A stretch of DNA of 47,249 bases from Gammaproteobacteria bacterium (GTDB lineage: Bacteria > Pseudomonadota > Gammaproteobacteria > Granulosicoccales > Granulosicoccaceae). Made by a program: the position numbers and the translations under genes. Positions within the stretch are counted from its first letter, which is position 1; the number at the start of each line of letters is the position of its first letter. The stretch lies in assembly GCA_002746645.1 (NCBI GenBank), contig PDPU01000006.1, positions 1 through 47,249 on the forward strand, in the 5' to 3' direction. This document shows, piece by piece, positions 27,425 through 35,552 of the stretch. The notes under the pieces are model-generated. The model was not told where the DNA came from. It did not search any database and worked only from the letters and a program-made list of their open reading frames with translations.

Positions 27425-29524
27425 TTAATTGATGACCATCCATCCACTTTCGTCTGCAATGGACCAACCCGTACTCACGATCCCGCCGGGATTACCTTCA
27501 GGGTCAGGTTGCTGCTTGTCCTCGACATCATCACGCATGTCTTCATCAGTTCGAGCATCACTGACCAACTTCTCCTTCTTGCTGGTCAATGTCCTCTTAT
27601 CAGCGGCCACGGTTGGCGTGATAGGGACCCAACCCTCGACGGGTTGCAGATTGGCATGATGGAAACCCTCGGCAGGCACCTGCTCACGCGGCATTTCCGG
27701 AGATGGATCAATCCGTTCGGATTCATCCGCGACCCCGGGATCTGATGCCAATGCCGAATCGGCTTGATCATCGGAATCTCTCTGGCCCAGCGCCTGCTTG
27801 AGATCATCCATTCGCATGGCCGAGGAACTGACGATATCCGCTTCGGAGCCTTCGTTCACTGGGGCCTGGTAACGAAAACCGGCATTTTCATCAAGCGTAT
27901 TGAGGCGAGGCGTAATCAGGAACATTCTCTCGACACGCCCGGCGGAACGTGAATCGTTACGAAACAAGGCTCCGATGATCGGCAATCGCTTGAACCCGGG
28001 CAGACCACTCGAACCTTCGGAACTGTATTCCCTGACCAGACCGCCGATCAGCAGACTCTGTCCGCGCCTGACGATCGCCTGAGTGTTGATGGTCGATCGC
28101 TCGATCACGGGAATGTTGTCGACCTGCTGCGCCGATTGCGAGCCGTCTTCGATACTGACTCGCAACTTCATCTGGTATTCACCGCTGTCATCTACGTGAA
28201 CGTGCGGCGTGACGCGCAAGGTCGTACCTATCGTCACGTCGAACAGATCGACCTCTTCATCACCGGCAACGCGCACGAAGAACGTCGACGTAGTGTCCAT
28301 GAGCGCTTCGACGTTCGCCAGCGTCATGACATGTGGCTTCGACACGATACGCGCAGCGCCTTCGGTTTCGAGTGCCCGAATACGAGCGATGAAATCTCGC
28401 CCGCCGCCGACAACCAGCGATACGACGCCGCCTGCATTCGATTCCACCGTTGGCGGACTTGCCGGCACCAGATTCTGATCATCGGCATTGCCCGTGCCGA
28501 GCAGGGCTTCGTAGTCGTCACCTTGTCCACGCCAGTTCACGCCCAGTTCGCGAAGTCGATCCGTATCGATGTCGATGATGGTGGCCTCGATTTCGACCAT
28601 GTTGGGTTTGACATCCAGCTCCCGAATGAGCGATTCGTAAGCTGCCATGCGGTCTTCACGATCACGCACGATGACCGAATTGCTGACCGGATCGGCAACG
28701 ATCCGTGTATTGCGGGTAGAACTACCGGGGCTTGCCGTGGATCCGATGCCCGACGACGCCTGCAGACCCTGACCTCGGAGCCCGTCAAGCGACCCGCCTT
28801 GCGCCTCGACCCGTTCTTCCAGTGGGCGCTCGATGGCGCCTGGCTCCATGATCGACCGAAGAATGCTTGCGATACCCGGTACGGTAACGCGTTCACTGCC
28901 GATGTTCAGAGTGACGTCATCGGCCCAGGCGTAACGCAAGGGGAAGACGCGGTAAGTATCTTCGACAGGGGCAGATCGTTTCGGAGGGCTGCCTGCGGAT
29001 TTATTCTTTCGCACGGCATCCGCCAACTCATTGACCTGCTGCACGAAGCGCGGTGTCCCTGTGAGCATGACGCCGAGATCAGAGGTAGTCAGCTGATTGT
29101 CTTCGTCGGTCAGACCGAAATCCCGCGCCGAATCCACAAGCAGATTCGCCTGCGATTTCGACATGTTGAGGTGTGTTCGGACCATCTGATTGGCCGGGTA
29201 CACGTGCGCAACGGCGCCATCGAAATACACCCGCAGATGAAAGCTGCCGGCGATGTCACTGAAGATGCTGCTGGCCGGTTTTTCGAACTGACCGTTGACC
29301 GAACCACTGATGGAAGGGTCGATATGAACCGGAATACCAAGCTGTCCGAAAAGATCGCTCAGAAAACCACCGACGGGTTGCTCACGCGCCTCGATACGGA
29401 CTTCGGTGTCGAAGCCCGGTATGTCGGCGGCCTGCACCGTCACACCCATGACCAGCGTCAGAAGAGTTCCGACCAACAACTGTCTTGCCCGCAGGACAAG
29501 CACAAACACCCGGTTCCGTGACAT
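27425..29524 (-). CDS. sctC: T3SS outer-membrane secretin
   Basis: Forms the outer-membrane ring of the injectisome. The 699-residue protein has a signal peptide ending near VQAADIP, an N0-type domain (FLSDLFGQLGIPVHIDPSISGSVNGQF), N1/N3 ring domains with RIVADPVSNSVIVRDREDRM and MVEIEATIIDIDTDRLRELGVNW, and the secretin core with ARIVSKPHVMTLANVEA and QSLLIGGLVREYSSEGSSGLPGFKRLPIIGALF. A C-terminal acidic extension of about 125 residues ends GWSIADESGWMVIN; it may bind a pilotin. It is on the minus strand, apart from the main operon and downstream of a beta-propeller lipoprotein. Confidence 0.95.
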   Translation of the reverse strand: MSRNRVFVLVLRARQLLVGTLLTLVMGVTVQAADIPGFDTEVRIEAREQPVGGFLSDLFGQLGIPVHIDPSISGSVNGQFEKPASSIFSDIAGSFHLRVYFDGAVAHVYPANQMVRTHLNMSKSQANLLVDSARDFGLTDEDNQLTTSDLGVMLTGTPRFVQQVNELADAVRKNKSAGSPPKRSAPVEDTYRVFPLRYAWADDVTLNIGSERVTVPGIASILRSIMEPGAIERPLEERVEAQGGSLDGLRGQGLQASSGIGSTASPGSSTRNTRIVADPVSNSVIVRDREDRMAAYESLIRELDVKPNMVEIEATIIDIDTDRLRELGVNWRGQGDDYEALLGTGNADDQNLVPASPPTVESNAGGVVSLVVGGGRDFIARIRALETEGAARIVSKPHVMTLANVEALMDTTSTFFVRVAGDEEVDLFDVTIGTTLRVTPHVHVDDSGEYQMKLRVSIEDGSQSAQQVDNIPVIERSTINTQAIVRRGQSLLIGGLVREYSSEGSSGLPGFKRLPIIGALFRNDSRSAGRVERMFLITPRLNTLDENAGFRYQAPVNEGSEADIVSSSAMRMDDLKQALGQRDSDDQADSALASDPGVADESERIDPSPEMPREQVPAEGFHHANLQPVEGWVPITPTVAADKRTLTSKKEKLVSDARTDEDMRDDVEDKQQPDPEGNPGGIVSTGWSIADESGWMVIN

Positions 29525-29799
29525 GGCATCAATCCATCTGGTTCAGGAGAGATAGTTGAGACACTCATCCCGAATTAAAATTCTACCGACTTTCCAGCCG
29601 GCTCATCCAGCACCCGATAACGAATGCTACTTGGTCACGGCACTCGGAGCAACTGCCGATGCGGATTCGCAAGCCACCGGAATCGGCAGAACAGCACGGT
29701 ACGGTTCAACGTCGACGATGATCGGCGATACCCACTCACGCACTTCCGCGTGGAATTCGCTACCCTTACCCTCGACGGCATTGGCCCTGGCGACGACCT
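29525..29799. other. Gap upstream of sctC with ambiguous coding character
   Basis: These 275 bases hold the sctC leader and little else that is certain. A plus-strand frame (about 29701-29833, ending at a stop inside the lipoprotein gene) and a minus-strand frame (ending near 29634) both read protein-like with GC-rich third positions. Neither has a convincing start codon. A remnant of a lost gene is likely. No copy of the TACGTA-type site was found here. Confidence 0.35.
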
Positions 29800-30936
29800 C
29801 TACCGTATCCAGTACATCCCGAAATTGAAATAGATATCGGTGCCGAATTCGCCACCATCGCCCGTGTGAGGATCTGCCTCCACATAATACGAGCGCACCG
29901 CTCTCACCCCTTCGACAGACTCGTCAAGCAACACGTCCCTGGAATCGGCTGGCACGACAAAGAGCAGAGCGCCATCGCTTCTGGGCCCGTCGGGGGCAGG
30001 CGTGACGACCGCGGGAACCGTTATCCCCCACCTGTCACTCCCTGCCATCAGGGCGATGTATTCGCCGTCGGGCGACCAGGTCGGGTCTTCGATTCTCCCC
30101 ACGCCATCTTCCTGGAACGGATCATCGTAGTGTGCCAGTTTCGTCTGTTCCAGCGTATCCAGGTCAATCACCCAGGGAGATCCGTATTGCGAATACGTAT
30201 TCTCGGCTCTCAACGACAATGCCACACGAGATCCGTCCGGGCTCACCGCCACGTCAGCAGGATAACCCTCTTCTTCATCGAAGGAAACGAACTGGCGGCC
30301 CTCGGTCGAATTCGGCTCCGTGATGTAGAGTGACTGCCCCGAGGCGTAGAGCAGGCGGTTGTCGGGAAGCCACTCGACCAACGGGCCGGTGACCTCATGA
30401 CTGCCCGGCTCTCCGACTGGATTCCCCTGCAGATCAACCAGCAGGATGCGATTTTCCTCGTCGTAGTACCTGCCGTCCGAGTACAGTACCGCAATCAGAT
30501 TCCCATCCGGTGACAAGGTAGCGTTCTGAACATCGCCACTGGTCGCTTCCAACATGAAACGGCTGAGCTCATTGCCCGTCTCGTCCAGAACGACGATCAG
30601 GTGCTCCCAATCGAAATCGGAAAGATAGCTGCAATCCTTCACGGTAACGACAAAACGATCGCCTTGCTGATTCGGTATTACCGAGAAATCATCTCCACGA
30701 GCGTCATCGCACCCGGGATAGTATTCGACATCGGTTCCGGCCACCTTCCGGTAATGGCCAGTCGACAAGTCCAGCAACCAACCGGGATCTTCGCGTTCGT
30801 GGCCGAACAGAATGCGACCGGCCAGGCCGGAATTCGCCCCTCCGGGCACAGAACCCACATCTCCGATACCACTTCCGTCACAACCCGCGAACAGGAGTGC
30901 GGCACATGTCGCGAAACTACGTAATCTGCATGACAT
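29800..30936 (-). CDS. Beta-propeller (TolB/WD40-like) lipoprotein
   Basis: A 378-residue protein with signal MSCRLRSFATCAALLFAGCDG (lipobox FAGC) and repeated propeller blades bearing LSPDGNLIAVL, VSPDGSRVALSL and WSPDGEYIALM, the SPDG pattern of TolB/DPP-type propellers. GAGGG precedes the ATG. It lies between the EspA-like gene and sctC on the same strand. A role at the secretion apparatus, such as a secretin pilot or outer-membrane scaffold, is only an inference from position. Confidence 0.85.
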   Translation of the reverse strand: MSCRLRSFATCAALLFAGCDGSGIGDVGSVPGGANSGLAGRILFGHEREDPGWLLDLSTGHYRKVAGTDVEYYPGCDDARGDDFSVIPNQQGDRFVVTVKDCSYLSDFDWEHLIVVLDETGNELSRFMLEATSGDVQNATLSPDGNLIAVLYSDGRYYDEENRILLVDLQGNPVGEPGSHEVTGPLVEWLPDNRLLYASGQSLYITEPNSTEGRQFVSFDEEEGYPADVAVSPDGSRVALSLRAENTYSQYGSPWVIDLDTLEQTKLAHYDDPFQEDGVGRIEDPTWSPDGEYIALMAGSDRWGITVPAVVTPAPDGPRSDGALLFVVPADSRDVLLDESVEGVRAVRSYYVEADPHTGDGGEFGTDIYFNFGMYWIR

Positions 30937-30957
30937 GAATGCTGACCCTCAAAACGT

Positions 30958-30989
30958 ACAGGCCCTGCCGCAAAGACGACAGGGCCTGT
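30958..30989 (-). terminator. Hairpin after the EspA-like gene
   Basis: ACAGGCCCTG and CAGGGCCTGT form a perfect 10-bp stem around 12 bases. Read leftward it is followed by a short T run (ACGTTTTGAG). It lies between the stop of the EspA-like gene and the start of the lipoprotein gene and could end or attenuate the transcript. Confidence 0.6.
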
Positions 30990-31017
30990 GCCTGCATGCC
31001 CAAGTATTGCAATGCGG

Positions 31018-31680
31018 TTACTTGTCGCTGGCTACCTTCGACATGCCCTGACCGATCGACCTTACCATGGTGCCGATACCTTCCATGGACATCTTGAGCA
31101 TCTGCGATGACGCCTGGAACTGGGACTGAGTCTCCGCAAAAACGCCTTCCTTGCCTTCCTGACCACCCAGTGTACCCATTTTCTTTCCAAGTTCGACCAT
31201 CTTGTCGAGGTGCTGGCCAGCCACCTTGCCGAGCGCCTTGGCAAGCGTTTCCAGCCAGTTCATGCCGCCCTTGCCACCTCCTTTGCCGCCCTCGCTGCCT
31301 TCAGCTCCCTCGCTGCTCCCACTCTCGTTCGTCTCTTCCTGAAAACACTGCTTGAGGGTCTGCATGACGTCATCGACCTGATCCTTGACATCGTCACCCA
31401 TTTCCTTGTTGACCGCGTCTTCCACTTCAGAGCCGACACCCTCCTGCTTGAATTGGCCCAAAGTGTCCTCAACGACCTGCTTTGCCATGTCCTTCGCGAA
31501 GTCAGGCATCTGCGATCTGTCTATGAACTGATCGAGCCCGGCCTTCAGCACCTCTGCCGTCAGATTGCTGACCGCCTTGCCTACTGCTTCGTTGCCGAAT
31601 ATCTTGACAAGGCTTTCCATGTTGTCCTTGGCCTGAACATTAAAACCACCATTCTGTGCTGCTACAGCTCCGATACTCAT
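31018..31680 (-). CDS. EspA/SseB-like T3SS secreted filament or translocator protein
   Basis: A 220-residue protein, chosen ATG at 31680 after AGGAGAG. No Sec signal. Helical N-terminal half, a glycine-rich linker (SSEGAEGSEGGKGGGKGG), then NWLETLAKALGKVAGQHLDKMVELGKKMG and a long C-terminal helix ending SMEGIGTMVRSIGQGMSKVASDK. This two-helix C-terminal plan is that of EspA/SseB, which polymerise into a needle extension. NWLETLAKALG also matches SWFEAMADAWG in the needle candidate at 36699. A weaker copy of the conserved operator lies about 120 bases upstream. A translocator or HrpZ/NolX-like role is the alternative. Confidence 0.6.
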   Translation of the reverse strand: MSIGAVAAQNGGFNVQAKDNMESLVKIFGNEAVGKAVSNLTAEVLKAGLDQFIDRSQMPDFAKDMAKQVVEDTLGQFKQEGVGSEVEDAVNKEMGDDVKDQVDDVMQTLKQCFQEETNESGSSEGAEGSEGGKGGGKGGMNWLETLAKALGKVAGQHLDKMVELGKKMGTLGGQEGKEGVFAETQSQFQASSQMLKMSMEGIGTMVRSIGQGMSKVASDK

Positions 31681-31788
31681 GAAATCTCTCCTGAACAAGT
31701 ATGACCGTCAGGTCATGTGAAAATGATCTTGACCCCTCCCATCCATCGACAAGCAGGGTTCGGAATATTGGACAACAAACACGTCGCA

Positions 31789-31811
31789 AGGTAAATACGT
31801 AATTACCCTGT
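31789..31811 (-). promoter_or_regulatory. Weaker copy of the conserved operator (site 3)
   Basis: The minus strand reads CAGGGTAATTACGTAT, matching 12 of the 16 core bases of sites 1 and 2, and itself forms GGTAA...TTACC. CAATAT, a possible -10, lies two bases beyond the place where TAGTGT stands at the other sites. The leader to the EspA-like ATG would be about 80 bases. Confidence 0.4.
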
Positions 31812-31854
31812 CAGTGGAAACACCTACCATTGCACCATGGGCACTCGCCCCGAC

Positions 31855-32133
31855 TCAGCAAGCCGTTTCCTCACCCGAGGGTTCAGGATCATGCCGTCCG
31901 AGCAGCGTCACGCCGTTGGCCGTCACGCCGAGAAGAAGGTCGTCGCCTTCGTATTCAACGACGACCAGACGTTCATGCTGACCAAGAACCAGCGTAGCCT
32001 TGTGTTTCAACAGCTTGTTGTCTCCCTGTGTTCGCCGCAGCATCGACAGTGCACGCAGCACGAGCCAGGCGAGCGCCAGAACGGCAAGCAGTGCGAATAA
32101 CGCAAACAGCGCCGATACGGAAAATTCGCTCAT
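31855..32133 (-). CDS. FliO-like protein next to sctU
   Basis: A 92-residue protein: N-terminal membrane helix at about residues 6-28 (ALFALFALLAVLALAWLVLRAL), then LLKHKATLVLGQHERLVVVEYEGDDLLLGVTANGVTLLG. The pattern of a helix followed by a small domain with LGxxERLVxVExxxxxLLLGVTxxGVxLL is that of FliO, the factor that helps assemble FliP (SctR) in flagella. Virulence-type T3SS are not known to me to carry it. It sits about 60 bases after sctU and before the EspA-like gene. The start at 32133 is preceded by GAGGA; TTG at 32142 is an alternative. Confidence 0.65.
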   Translation of the reverse strand: MSEFSVSALFALFALLAVLALAWLVLRALSMLRRTQGDNKLLKHKATLVLGQHERLVVVEYEGDDLLLGVTANGVTLLGRHDPEPSGEETAC

Positions 32134-32195
32134 GGTCAGCAAACATCCTCGGTGTCGAATGAAAACCCGTCACATGACGAGCCCATGATCCTGAC

Positions 32196-33365
32196 TCATA
32201 TCAGGAGATGATCCAGCCTCGCCGTGTCGTAACAGGTGAGATCCTCACCCGGCGCCTCACGCTGCACGACATCCTCCTGTCTGTCAGCCACGAAACCCTC
32301 ACGTGTCTCGGTGACTCGCTCACGCGTCTCCTTCGCCCAGAGAATCACCTCCGCCACGATGTTGAACAACTCTCTGGGCACCACGTCGTCCTGCGTCTCT
32401 GCATGCAGAAGCGCTCGCGCCAGGGGCTCGTTGCGAAGAATCGGCGTGCCGGCAAGCTCTGCTGCTTCGCGCATGATGCGCGCCTGCTCATCCTCTCCCC
32501 TCGCCGTCATCAGAGGCACCCGGGTCTCCTCCTTGTCGTAGAGAATGGCGACGGCGATGTGCGTGGGGTTCACCACGAGCACATTGGCGTCGCGAGCAGC
32601 CTGCGTCGCGCCTTCCTGGGACCACTCGAGCGCCGTCTGCCGACGTGACTGCTTGATCTGGGGGTCGCCTTCGAGATCCTTCTGTTCCTGTCTGATGTCA
32701 CGGCGACTCATCATCATCCGGCGCATGAAAGAGTAATGCTGAAAGGCGGTGTCGACGAACATCAGCAGGAAATAGGCGAGCAGGGTCCAGCCGAGAACGC
32801 GTACGCCGATGTAGAGCACGGATTCGACGATGGACCGGGGCTCTCCCCACGGCAGCAGCATCACTTCGCCGATGATGCTCTCGAACACCAGCCAGGCGAT
32901 ACCGAACAGAACGCACACCTGCACGATCGACTTTCCGAGATCGAAAAGGCTTTCGGCGCTGAAGATGCGTTTGATGCCCTCCGCCGGATTGAGATTCTCC
33001 ATGCGCGGTTTCATTCGTTCGGCCGTGAAGATCGGCCCGGCCTGCAGATACTCGATCACCACTTGAAACACCGCCAGCGGCAGCAACCAGATGGCACTCA
33101 CCAGCAGGAAGGCATGGGCCGCCTCGCGCCCGATTTCCGGCAGAACTGTAATGAAATCCTCGCCGATCAGATTGATCGACAGTTCGGTGAGATACCTTGC
33201 GCGGTCGACCAGCTGACCGGCGATCAGCCACAGCAGCAGCAGCGCGAACAACATGCCCAGCACGAGACCGATATCACGCCCCTTGGCGACCTGCCCCCGC
33301 TCCCTCGCCTTCTTCAGCGAATGTGGTGTGGGTTTCTCCGTCTTGTCACCCGATTTATCGCTCAT
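32196..33365 (-). CDS. sctU: T3SS export-gate/switch protein
   Basis: Inner-membrane protein whose autocleavage switches substrate specificity. The 389-residue product starts MSDKSGDKTEKPTPHSLKKARERGQVAKGRD, typical of SctU/FlhB, has four membrane helices, and the cleavage motif NPTH at 266-269 followed by HIAVAILYD. A tail of about 40 residues extends past the conserved cytoplasmic domain. It is divergent from the sctV operon across a 214-base region. Confidence 0.96.
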   Translation of the reverse strand: MSDKSGDKTEKPTPHSLKKARERGQVAKGRDIGLVLGMLFALLLLWLIAGQLVDRARYLTELSINLIGEDFITVLPEIGREAAHAFLLVSAIWLLPLAVFQVVIEYLQAGPIFTAERMKPRMENLNPAEGIKRIFSAESLFDLGKSIVQVCVLFGIAWLVFESIIGEVMLLPWGEPRSIVESVLYIGVRVLGWTLLAYFLLMFVDTAFQHYSFMRRMMMSRRDIRQEQKDLEGDPQIKQSRRQTALEWSQEGATQAARDANVLVVNPTHIAVAILYDKEETRVPLMTARGEDEQARIMREAAELAGTPILRNEPLARALLHAETQDDVVPRELFNIVAEVILWAKETRERVTETREGFVADRQEDVVQREAPGEDLTCYDTARLDHLLI

Positions 33366-33457
33366 TACCGAGTCTCCATGTCAGATTGCCGTTTCCTGGT
33401 GGGTTATAGTAAAACGCGTAGCCTTGATTTTGCACTCATGGGACTGAGGCAGTGACG

Positions 33458-33565
33458 ATGAATCTGCAACAGAAAACATCGCAATGGCCGTTCGATGAAA
33501 TCCATGAGCGATTTCAGCACACCGGCGAGCGCCATCTGGTTGCGCGTGTTCCACGGTCACGCTGA
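33458..33565 (+). CDS. Possible 35-residue ORF upstream of sctV
   Basis: ATG at 33458, eight bases after GAGG, gives MNLQQKTSQWPFDEIHERFQ and ends at 33565, 14 bases before sctV. No known family. It lies in the divergent sctU-sctV region, which also contains GGTTATAGT and GTAAAACGCGTAG, the latter a loose match to the conserved operator. It could be a leader peptide or chance. Confidence 0.3.
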   Translation: MNLQQKTSQWPFDEIHERFQHTGERHLVARVPRSR

Positions 33566-33579
33566 AGGGTAATCCGACC

Positions 33580-35550
33580 ATGTCATTCGCTTCCATTCTG
33601 CAACGAGTCAGTAACGGCAGCCTGCTGCTCAAGCGCAGCAGCGACCTCGTTCTGGCCGTTGTGGTCGTCGCGATCATCGGCGTGATGATTCTGCCGTTGC
33701 CACTTGCCATGCTCGATACCCTCGTGGCAGTGAACATCTCGGCCGGTGTGATGCTGGTACTCATGAGCATCTATGTTGCGACGCCGCTGAAATTTGCGGC
33801 CTTTCCAAGTGTGCTCCTCATCAGCACGCTCTATCGCCTGGCGCTGTCGGTTGCCACGACGCGCATGATTCTGCTTGACGGGGACGCCGGCCACATCATC
33901 AACACCTTCGGCAGCCTTGTCGCGGGCGGCAACATCGTGGTCGGACTCGTGGTGTTTCTCATCATCACCATCGTGCAGTTTCTCGTCATCGCCAAGGGCG
34001 CCGAACGTGTGGCGGAAGTCGGTGCCCGTTTCACGCTCGATGCCATGCCAGGCAAACAGATGTCGATCGATTCCGATCTGCGCTCGGGGCTCATCGACAA
34101 GGCAGACGCGCGCACGAAACGCGATCAGCTGGAACTCGAAAGCAAGCTATACGGCAGCATGGATGGCGCCATGAAGTTCGTCAAGGGCGACGCCATCGCC
34201 GGCATCGTCATCATCATCATCAATCTTCTCGGTGGCCTTGCCATAGGCGTCTTCCAGAACGGCATGTCAGCCAGTGAAGCGATGGCGAAGTACTCGATAC
34301 TCACCATCGGCGATGGTCTCGTGGCTCAGATTCCGGCTCTTCTGGGTGCAATGTCTGCCGGCCTCATCGTCACGCGCGTCAGCGATGGCAGCGAGGACGA
34401 GAATCTCGGCGATGCCATTCAACGGCAGTTCACATCCATCCCGCGTGTGCTGATGGTTGCCGGTGCCATGTGCGCACTCTTTGCTTTCGTACCCGGGTTC
34501 CCTTCCGCAATCTTCTTCGGCCTTGGCGTGCTGTTGCTGATTGCCGGTGCGTTTCTCGTGCCTGCATTCCGCGAGCGAGTCAGCAGCGCATCACAGCCCA
34601 CCTTCGACACCGTGATGCACCGCCACTCGGTGCCGCGAAATCAGGTGGTCCGAGCCAACGTCGATATGGTCGCCCCGCCACTGCCATTGGTGCTGCACTG
34701 CCCGGCAAGCTTCGCCCGTGACGGAGGCGGCGACGAATTGCAGCAGGCGATGGAGACCCGGCTGCGCAACCATCGACGCCGCAGCGGCATCGCGCTTCCC
34801 GATCTCTGTATCGAATGGCAGCGGAACGACGACGTCACCTGGTCGCTCGACGCCTTCGAGGTTCCCCTCGTCGGTGGCAGACTCGACACCAACGCCGATG
34901 TCGGCACGCTTGCCGATGAAGCCATGCTCGGACTGCGGCGCAACTGCAAGCTCTTCGTGGGTCTGCAGGAAACCAGCACCATGGTGAAACAGCTCTCCGC
35001 TGATTCACCCGACGTCGCCAGAGAGGTTCTGCGCATGCTGCCGACGCAGAGTATCGCCGCCATCCTCAGAAACCTCGCCGAAGAAGAAGTACCGATCAAC
35101 AATCTCAAGGCGATCTTCGAAGGGTTGGTCATCGTCATCCAGAACGAAAAGGATCCGGGCAACCTGACCGAGTTCGCTCGCATGGCCCTGGCAAGGCAGC
35201 TTTGCCATTCGTGCGCCACCGATGGCGTCGTGCATGCCGTCAGCCTGGTACCGGAACTGGAAGAACGACTGACGGAGGCGGTGCGCCCGGGCGCCGGAAG
35301 CACGCACCTTCACATTGAGGAACCGGTACTCCTCGACATCCAGTCACGACTGACAGCAGCCATCGAAGAGTACGAACCCGACGCTCTGGTCGTGCCCGTA
35401 CCGCTGCGCAGGCACATACGCGCGCTGATCGCCGACGCCTGCTTCGACACCCCGGTGCTGTCCTACCCGGAAATCGTGAGTCCATTCAGATTGAAGATGA
35501 TTCATCGGCTCGGTGGTGGCCAGCCCACCCTGGAAGCCGTGGGTAACTGA
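33580..35550 (+). CDS. sctV: T3SS major export apparatus protein
   Basis: Forms the nonameric export gate. The 656-residue protein has eight or so N-terminal membrane helices (to about 340) with LDTLVAVNISAGVMLVLMSIYV and YRLALSVATTRMILL, the cytoplasmic loop GARFTLDAMPGKQMSIDSDLRSG, and a C-terminal domain with PVPLRRHIRALIADACFDTPVLSYPEI. Length is slightly short of the usual 675-700. It is the first large gene of the plus-strand operon. Confidence 0.96.
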   Translation: MSFASILQRVSNGSLLLKRSSDLVLAVVVVAIIGVMILPLPLAMLDTLVAVNISAGVMLVLMSIYVATPLKFAAFPSVLLISTLYRLALSVATTRMILLDGDAGHIINTFGSLVAGGNIVVGLVVFLIITIVQFLVIAKGAERVAEVGARFTLDAMPGKQMSIDSDLRSGLIDKADARTKRDQLELESKLYGSMDGAMKFVKGDAIAGIVIIIINLLGGLAIGVFQNGMSASEAMAKYSILTIGDGLVAQIPALLGAMSAGLIVTRVSDGSEDENLGDAIQRQFTSIPRVLMVAGAMCALFAFVPGFPSAIFFGLGVLLLIAGAFLVPAFRERVSSASQPTFDTVMHRHSVPRNQVVRANVDMVAPPLPLVLHCPASFARDGGGDELQQAMETRLRNHRRRSGIALPDLCIEWQRNDDVTWSLDAFEVPLVGGRLDTNADVGTLADEAMLGLRRNCKLFVGLQETSTMVKQLSADSPDVAREVLRMLPTQSIAAILRNLAEEEVPINNLKAIFEGLVIVIQNEKDPGNLTEFARMALARQLCHSCATDGVVHAVSLVPELEERLTEAVRPGAGSTHLHIEEPVLLDIQSRLTAAIEEYEPDALVVPVPLRRHIRALIADACFDTPVLSYPEIVSPFRLKMIHRLGGGQPTLEAVGN

Positions 35551-35552
35551 CC

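Noticed and set aside
31837..32188. Plus-strand frames opposite the FliO-like gene
   Set aside because: The minus frame has a membrane helix and family pattern and fits the sctU operon; the plus frames are featureless.
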